Origin: Larix sibirica
Taxonomy: Eukaryota > Streptophyta > Pinopsida > Pinales > Pinaceae
Assembly: GCA_004151065.3 (NCBI GenBank)
Contig: NWUY0304145870.1
Location: 1-12,372 of the forward strand
Length of the DNA stretch: 12,372 nucleotides
Direction: 5' to 3'
Below are positions 9,329-12,372 of this stretch, piece after piece (position 1 is the first letter of the stretch; each line of letters opens with the position of its first letter). The position numbers were made by a program, and so were the translations under genes. Below the pieces are notes generated by a model. It did not search any database and was not told the DNA's origin. It saw only the letters and a list, made by a program, of their open reading frames with translations.

Positions 9329-9700
9329 GTAGAATTGTTTTCCTGCAAAATAAATTAAATTCGTAGATTACACATGCATCCTTAATATTCAATTCTGCAA
9401 GTTACAGTAGCTAGATCAATTTGCATGCTTTCTTAGATATTCCTTCTTAGATTCAACTTAGTTTTTCTTTGCTGCTTGCATAGATTCTTTACATCCAAAT
9501 TAAGTTTACAATACTTTCATAGATTTACTTCTTCAAATTGTAGTAGTTTAAATTATTCCATAGATTTACTTCTTCATATTATAGTAATTTACATGCTTTT
9601 ATAGAATTATGTTTCCAGATTGCAATAGTTGATTTAAAAATATTTCATAGATTTAATTTAGAAATGTTGATGTTTCCCATAATTGATTTTTGTTTCCAAT
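9329..9700 (+). repeat. Diverged minisatellite-like array, ~41-bp unit
   Basis: ATAGAT or a near variant begins units at 9480, 9519, 9560, 9601 and 9647, giving spacings of 39, 41, 41 and 46 bases. The units at 9519 and 9560 share ATAGATTTACTTCTTCA exactly and continue with similar ATTGTAGTAGTTTA and ATTATAGTAATTTA. Looser copies seem to extend leftwards (GTAGAATT at 9329, GTAGATTA at 9363, TTAGATAT at 9433). Each unit ends in a pyrimidine-rich TTYC. The array is old, since only two copies remain close. It could be a subterminal repeat of an LTR or an independent minisatellite. Confidence 0.65.
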
Positions 9701-10319
9701 TTAGGTAGTTATGTTCCTTTCTTTTTATTTAAAGAGTTTTATAATTCATTCCATAAGTAGTCATTTCAGTTAGCAATATCCTCCTATTTCATTTAGGATT
9801 TAATTTAGGCATGTCATGATCATGTTAAACCTCCATTTTTAATTAGAAAATCATTCCACTCCCACTATAGAATAGATACTTTTGATATGTGCACATATAG
9901 TTCCAACACCTCTTAAGTTTGTACGATCCTAAATTGACAAAATAAAGTAGGAATTTTGTTTTGTTGACCCTGCAATTGGTCACCATACCAATGAGATACT
10001 AGGGTTCTATGAATATCATGAATGGGAATTATCGTTCGTGTGATTTGTAGCTTTGTTGAATTGTTGAGGTGGATTTGTTTGTGTGCGTTGGAATGATGTT
10101 GATGTGGATTCCATTATTCTTGCTATGAAATGACTTTTAATTATCTAAATCTATTCAAATCCTTCATAGTGATGTTGAAATGATTGCAAGAACAATGGAG
10201 GGTCCATAATGGAATGTGTTGCAGATATGATGTCGTTGGATTTGTAGCAGATCAATAGAAATGTTGACACTGCATCTATAGTGGATCAGTAAAATGCTGA
10301 TGTCGGATGTGTAGTTCCC
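9701..10319. other. Gene-free AT-rich stretch
   Basis: No protein, RNA gene or element end can be supported. The only local structure is an 18-base hairpin-like ATTGGT...ACCAAT at 9975-9992. From about 10040 onwards the plus strand is G/T-rich, with repeated GATGTTG and GTTGATGTGG words but no regular period. Confidence 0.4.
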
Positions 10320-10550
10320 AATAAGTTTGTGGAATGGAAATGAAAAAGTGACAACACGGATCCATAGGGGCAGTGGTGAAGTGAAAGTGGAGGAATTTGA
10401 AATATGAAAAATGGAACAAATCGGTAGTATAAATGGATGGGTGAAGGAATAATAAGAATGGGGGGTGTAAGCGATCTTTCAAGTGAGTGGAGGTGAAATA
10501 AATATGTGGTATGAATAGTGGAATGGTAGGGAGAGGGGGGACATATCTAT
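10320..10550 (+). other. C-poor, purine-rich stretch
   Basis: The plus strand is strongly rich in G and A and poor in C over about 230 bases, with many GGAATG, GTGAAG and GGTGAAATA-like words. Open frames on the minus strand here (for example 10482-10276) encode a Phe/His-rich sequence that only reflects this composition. No motif supports a gene. Confidence 0.45.
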
Positions 10551-10938
10551 CGTTAATCTATGGTGTTTATGAATTGAATACATAGCATTAAAAAACATGG
10601 GATGTTGAACTTATTAAGCTAAAATGGAAAGTATCGGTGGATGAAGATGATATCTTTTTTATTTATGAAAAGAAACCTACAGACTTTTAAAAAAATGTAT
10701 GATAATGAAGCTTGTGTAGGTTTTGTAGCTTAGTTGAATTTATTGTGGCTGTGAAGAATTCGATCTGCAAATGGTATCCTTTCTCCTAAATCCTTGTGGA
10801 TACTTGTTTACAAAAAGCTTTTTGGAGTTTTATTAGAAAATGGAGAAATGCATCTAATTGTGCCACTGTCAAGGTTTTCACAGATTTTATTATTCTTATT
10901 ATTATTTAGTGGTTGCACCCCTAAAAAGGATTTTTTAC

Positions 10939-10942
<4 letters not shown>
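10551..10942. other. Gene-free stretch downstream of the Gypsy pol
   Basis: On the minus strand this is where an untranslated region, polypurine tract and 3' LTR would follow the integrase. I see no clear polypurine tract and no TG LTR start that can be paired. A GTAGCTTAGTTGAATT stretch at about 10726 loosely echoes one at about 10049 (GTAGCTTTGTTGAATT), which is too short to call a repeat pair. Confidence 0.35.

Positions 10943-10973
<31 letters not shown>
10943..10973 (+). repeat. (TG)n dinucleotide microsatellite
   Basis: An uninterrupted TG run of about 31 bases, flanked by GTA on the left and ATAC on the right. It is unbroken, unlike the decayed sequence around it, which suggests recent slippage growth. 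Open frames through it are Cys/Val or Thr/His artefacts. Confidence 0.97.
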
Positions 10974-10976
<3 letters not shown>

Positions 10977-10985
10977 CATCCCTCA

Positions 10986-12203
10986 TCATTTTGTTTCTGA
11001 AGTCAAGACAACTATCTTGAAATCTTTGGTACACCAGCAGGCAGCGAAACTCCAAATGAATGCATATTTTGACTTGTGATTCTGATACGACCTCAAATGA
11101 TGACCATTTTCCATCAGTGAAATTCATTCTTCATCAATGGTTCACAATTTGACCATACCATTATCATAGACTATCTCAATATCATATGGTCCTAGCCATT
11201 GAGTGCAGAGTTTTCCTTTGAAGACTTTAAATATGGAATCATAGAGTAATTCCCAATCCCCTACCTAAAAGTGTTTGCTTTTAATGAACTAATCATGCCA
11301 TTTGGCCCTTTGATGTTGAATAATGGTAGTATGTTGTATGGCAGCTTGATGAATCTCATCCAGCTCATTGATTTGCTTCAGGCGATTCTACTGAGCTTCT
11401 AATAAATACATCCCTTGTTGGAGTGTAGCTCTTAATGTTTTGACCTCGACCTCAATTGGAAATGTGAACTACTTCCCATATACGATTTCATATGGATTCA
11501 GACCTGTAGTGCTCCTACATGTTGTCCTATAATCCCATAAAGCCTCTAGCAAACTATCGGCCCAATCCCTAAGATGGGTCTAAACTATTTTTGTGGGTAT
11601 GGACTCCAGAATCTTGTTTGTGCCTTCAACCTTCCCATTGGATTGAGTGTGATTACATGAAGTCATCATATGCTTGATATGGTATTTTTCTATAATGGGT
11701 TTTATCAGTTTGGAAGTGAATTGCAATCCCTCGTCGATGACTATCTTCTGTGGAACTCTAAATATGACAAAGATCTATCCATAGAGGAAGTCTAAGATTA
11801 CTTGTTATTTTGGCCTTAGAAGTGCCCTGGCCTCTACCCATTTCATCACGTAGTCTATACAAACCAGGATGTATGATTTCTACCTAGATGGAGGGTTGAT
11901 AGGACCCAAGAAATTCAATGCCCATTTTTTGAATGGATCTACCATGAGTTGGGTCTACAGTGGCATCTCATATGACTAAATTGGTTTCCCTGTCCTCTGG
12001 TATCTGTCACATCTTTTCACATATTCTCTTGCATCTTTGAAAATAGTAGGCCAATAAAATCCCAATTGCAGCACTTTGTGAGCATTTCTTTTGTCTGCAA
12101 AATGTCCACCACAGGGACCATCATGACAAGTCCTCAAGATATTGTAAATTTCATCTTCTTTGACGCAACATCAAATTATCAAATCTAGTCCAGTATGTGA
12201 AAA
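10986..12203 (-). pseudogene. Ty3/Gypsy integrase and C-terminal end of pol
   Basis: Integrase inserts element DNA into the genome. A single minus-strand frame runs from about 12203 to TGA 10986-10988 without a frameshift but with about a dozen stops. N-terminal zinc-binding region: CHDGPCGGHFADKRNAHK, FYWPTIFKDA, then CDRY where the second Cys is expected (Tyr codon 12000-12002). Core: WALNFLGPINPPS, with Asn (11913-11915) where the first catalytic Asp belongs; VIDEGLQFTSKLI with the second Asp (11733-11735); SNGKVEGTN with the Glu (11625-11627). Asp and Glu are separated by 35 residues, the D-x35-E rule. C-terminal region: GLNPYEIVYGK, KGKLCTQWLGPYDIE and a late NGHHLRSY block. The upstream pol (reverse transcriptase, RNase H) is absent. 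Confidence 0.95.
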
Positions 12204-12372
12204 TCCTCACAGCATATCTAAGAGATGATGTATACCTCACAAGAGTAATTATGATTAAGCAGGAAAATAGAAGAAGAGTGATCAATACAGTATAATGAGC
12301 AACAGAATAATATGGTACAGTAGAACTCAGATAGAAGCAATAATACTTCACACACACTAGATTATTAATCAC
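12204..12372. other. Unassigned window edge upstream of integrase
   Basis: Going upstream on the minus strand, pol similarity fades at about 12200-12235, where the RNase H to integrase connector would be expected. The remaining bases up to the window edge show no pol motif. A breakpoint or inserted DNA is possible. Confidence 0.35.

Noticed and set aside
9975-9992. ATTGGT-N6-ACCAAT inverted repeat, considered as an LTR end or primer site
   Set aside because: Only TGGTAT matches a tRNA-Met primer site, the rest does not; a 6-base stem is expected by chance in 12 kb.
10276-10482. Phe/His-rich open frame on the minus strand
   Set aside because: Its composition follows from the purine-rich plus strand; no domain, and no coherent extension on either side.
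10794-11127. Cys/Val and Thr/His open frames through the TG run
   Set aside because: Dinucleotide repeats give such frames automatically; the real signal here is the minus-strand pol end.
12151-12372. 73-residue hydrophobic minus-strand open frame at the window edge
   Set aside because: It is out of frame with the integrase motif that overlaps it, and its Tyr/Leu/Ile richness is compositional.

Overview
The window looks like intergenic plant DNA from a large, repeat-rich genome. A conifer or other gymnosperm is my best guess. The grounds are AT-rich composition, no intact gene of any length, and LTR-retrotransposon remnants so old that every coding piece carries many stops. The organism is an inference from the style of decay and from recalled resemblance to conifer repeats; no host gene is present to confirm it. 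No bacterial gene, tRNA, rRNA or CRISPR array was seen.

Layout. (1) 2-1012, plus strand: a collapsed Ty1/Copia element. A gag zinc-knuckle remnant (2-130) and the C-terminal tail of the RNase H domain (812-1012) flank about 680 bp with no recognisable pol; that stretch holds two copies of a ~134-bp unit. (2) 1013-1443: AT-rich spacer with small (AAAT) repeats. (3) 1444-5196, minus strand: the 5' part of a Ty3/Gypsy element in the order LTR (5196-4360), primer-binding site resembling tRNA-Asp (4356-4339), leader, gag (4103-2788), Pro/Gln-rich linker (2720-2093) and aspartic protease (2092-1444). It stops there: no reverse transcriptase follows. (4) 5501-7936, minus strand: a long decayed gene of a family I cannot name, with a conserved N-terminal block, an acidic and coiled-coil middle and a conserved C-terminal block. 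(5) 7937-10985: about 3 kb without genes, holding an LTR-like TATA/poly-T area, a diverged ~41-bp repeat array, a C-poor purine-rich stretch and a (TG)n microsatellite. (6) 10986-12203, minus strand: the integrase end of a Ty3/Gypsy pol, in one unbroken frame but with about a dozen stops.

The minus-strand parts (integrase, unknown gene, LTR, PBS, gag, protease) all point the same way. They may be pieces of related elements nested or joined head to tail, but no matched LTR pair was found and the join is not proven. Nothing here should make a working protein. The most interesting items are the unnamed gene at 5501-7936, the loss of catalytic and zinc-binding residues in protease, integrase and gag, and the stop pattern in the integrase, which fits decay of methylated CAG sites.
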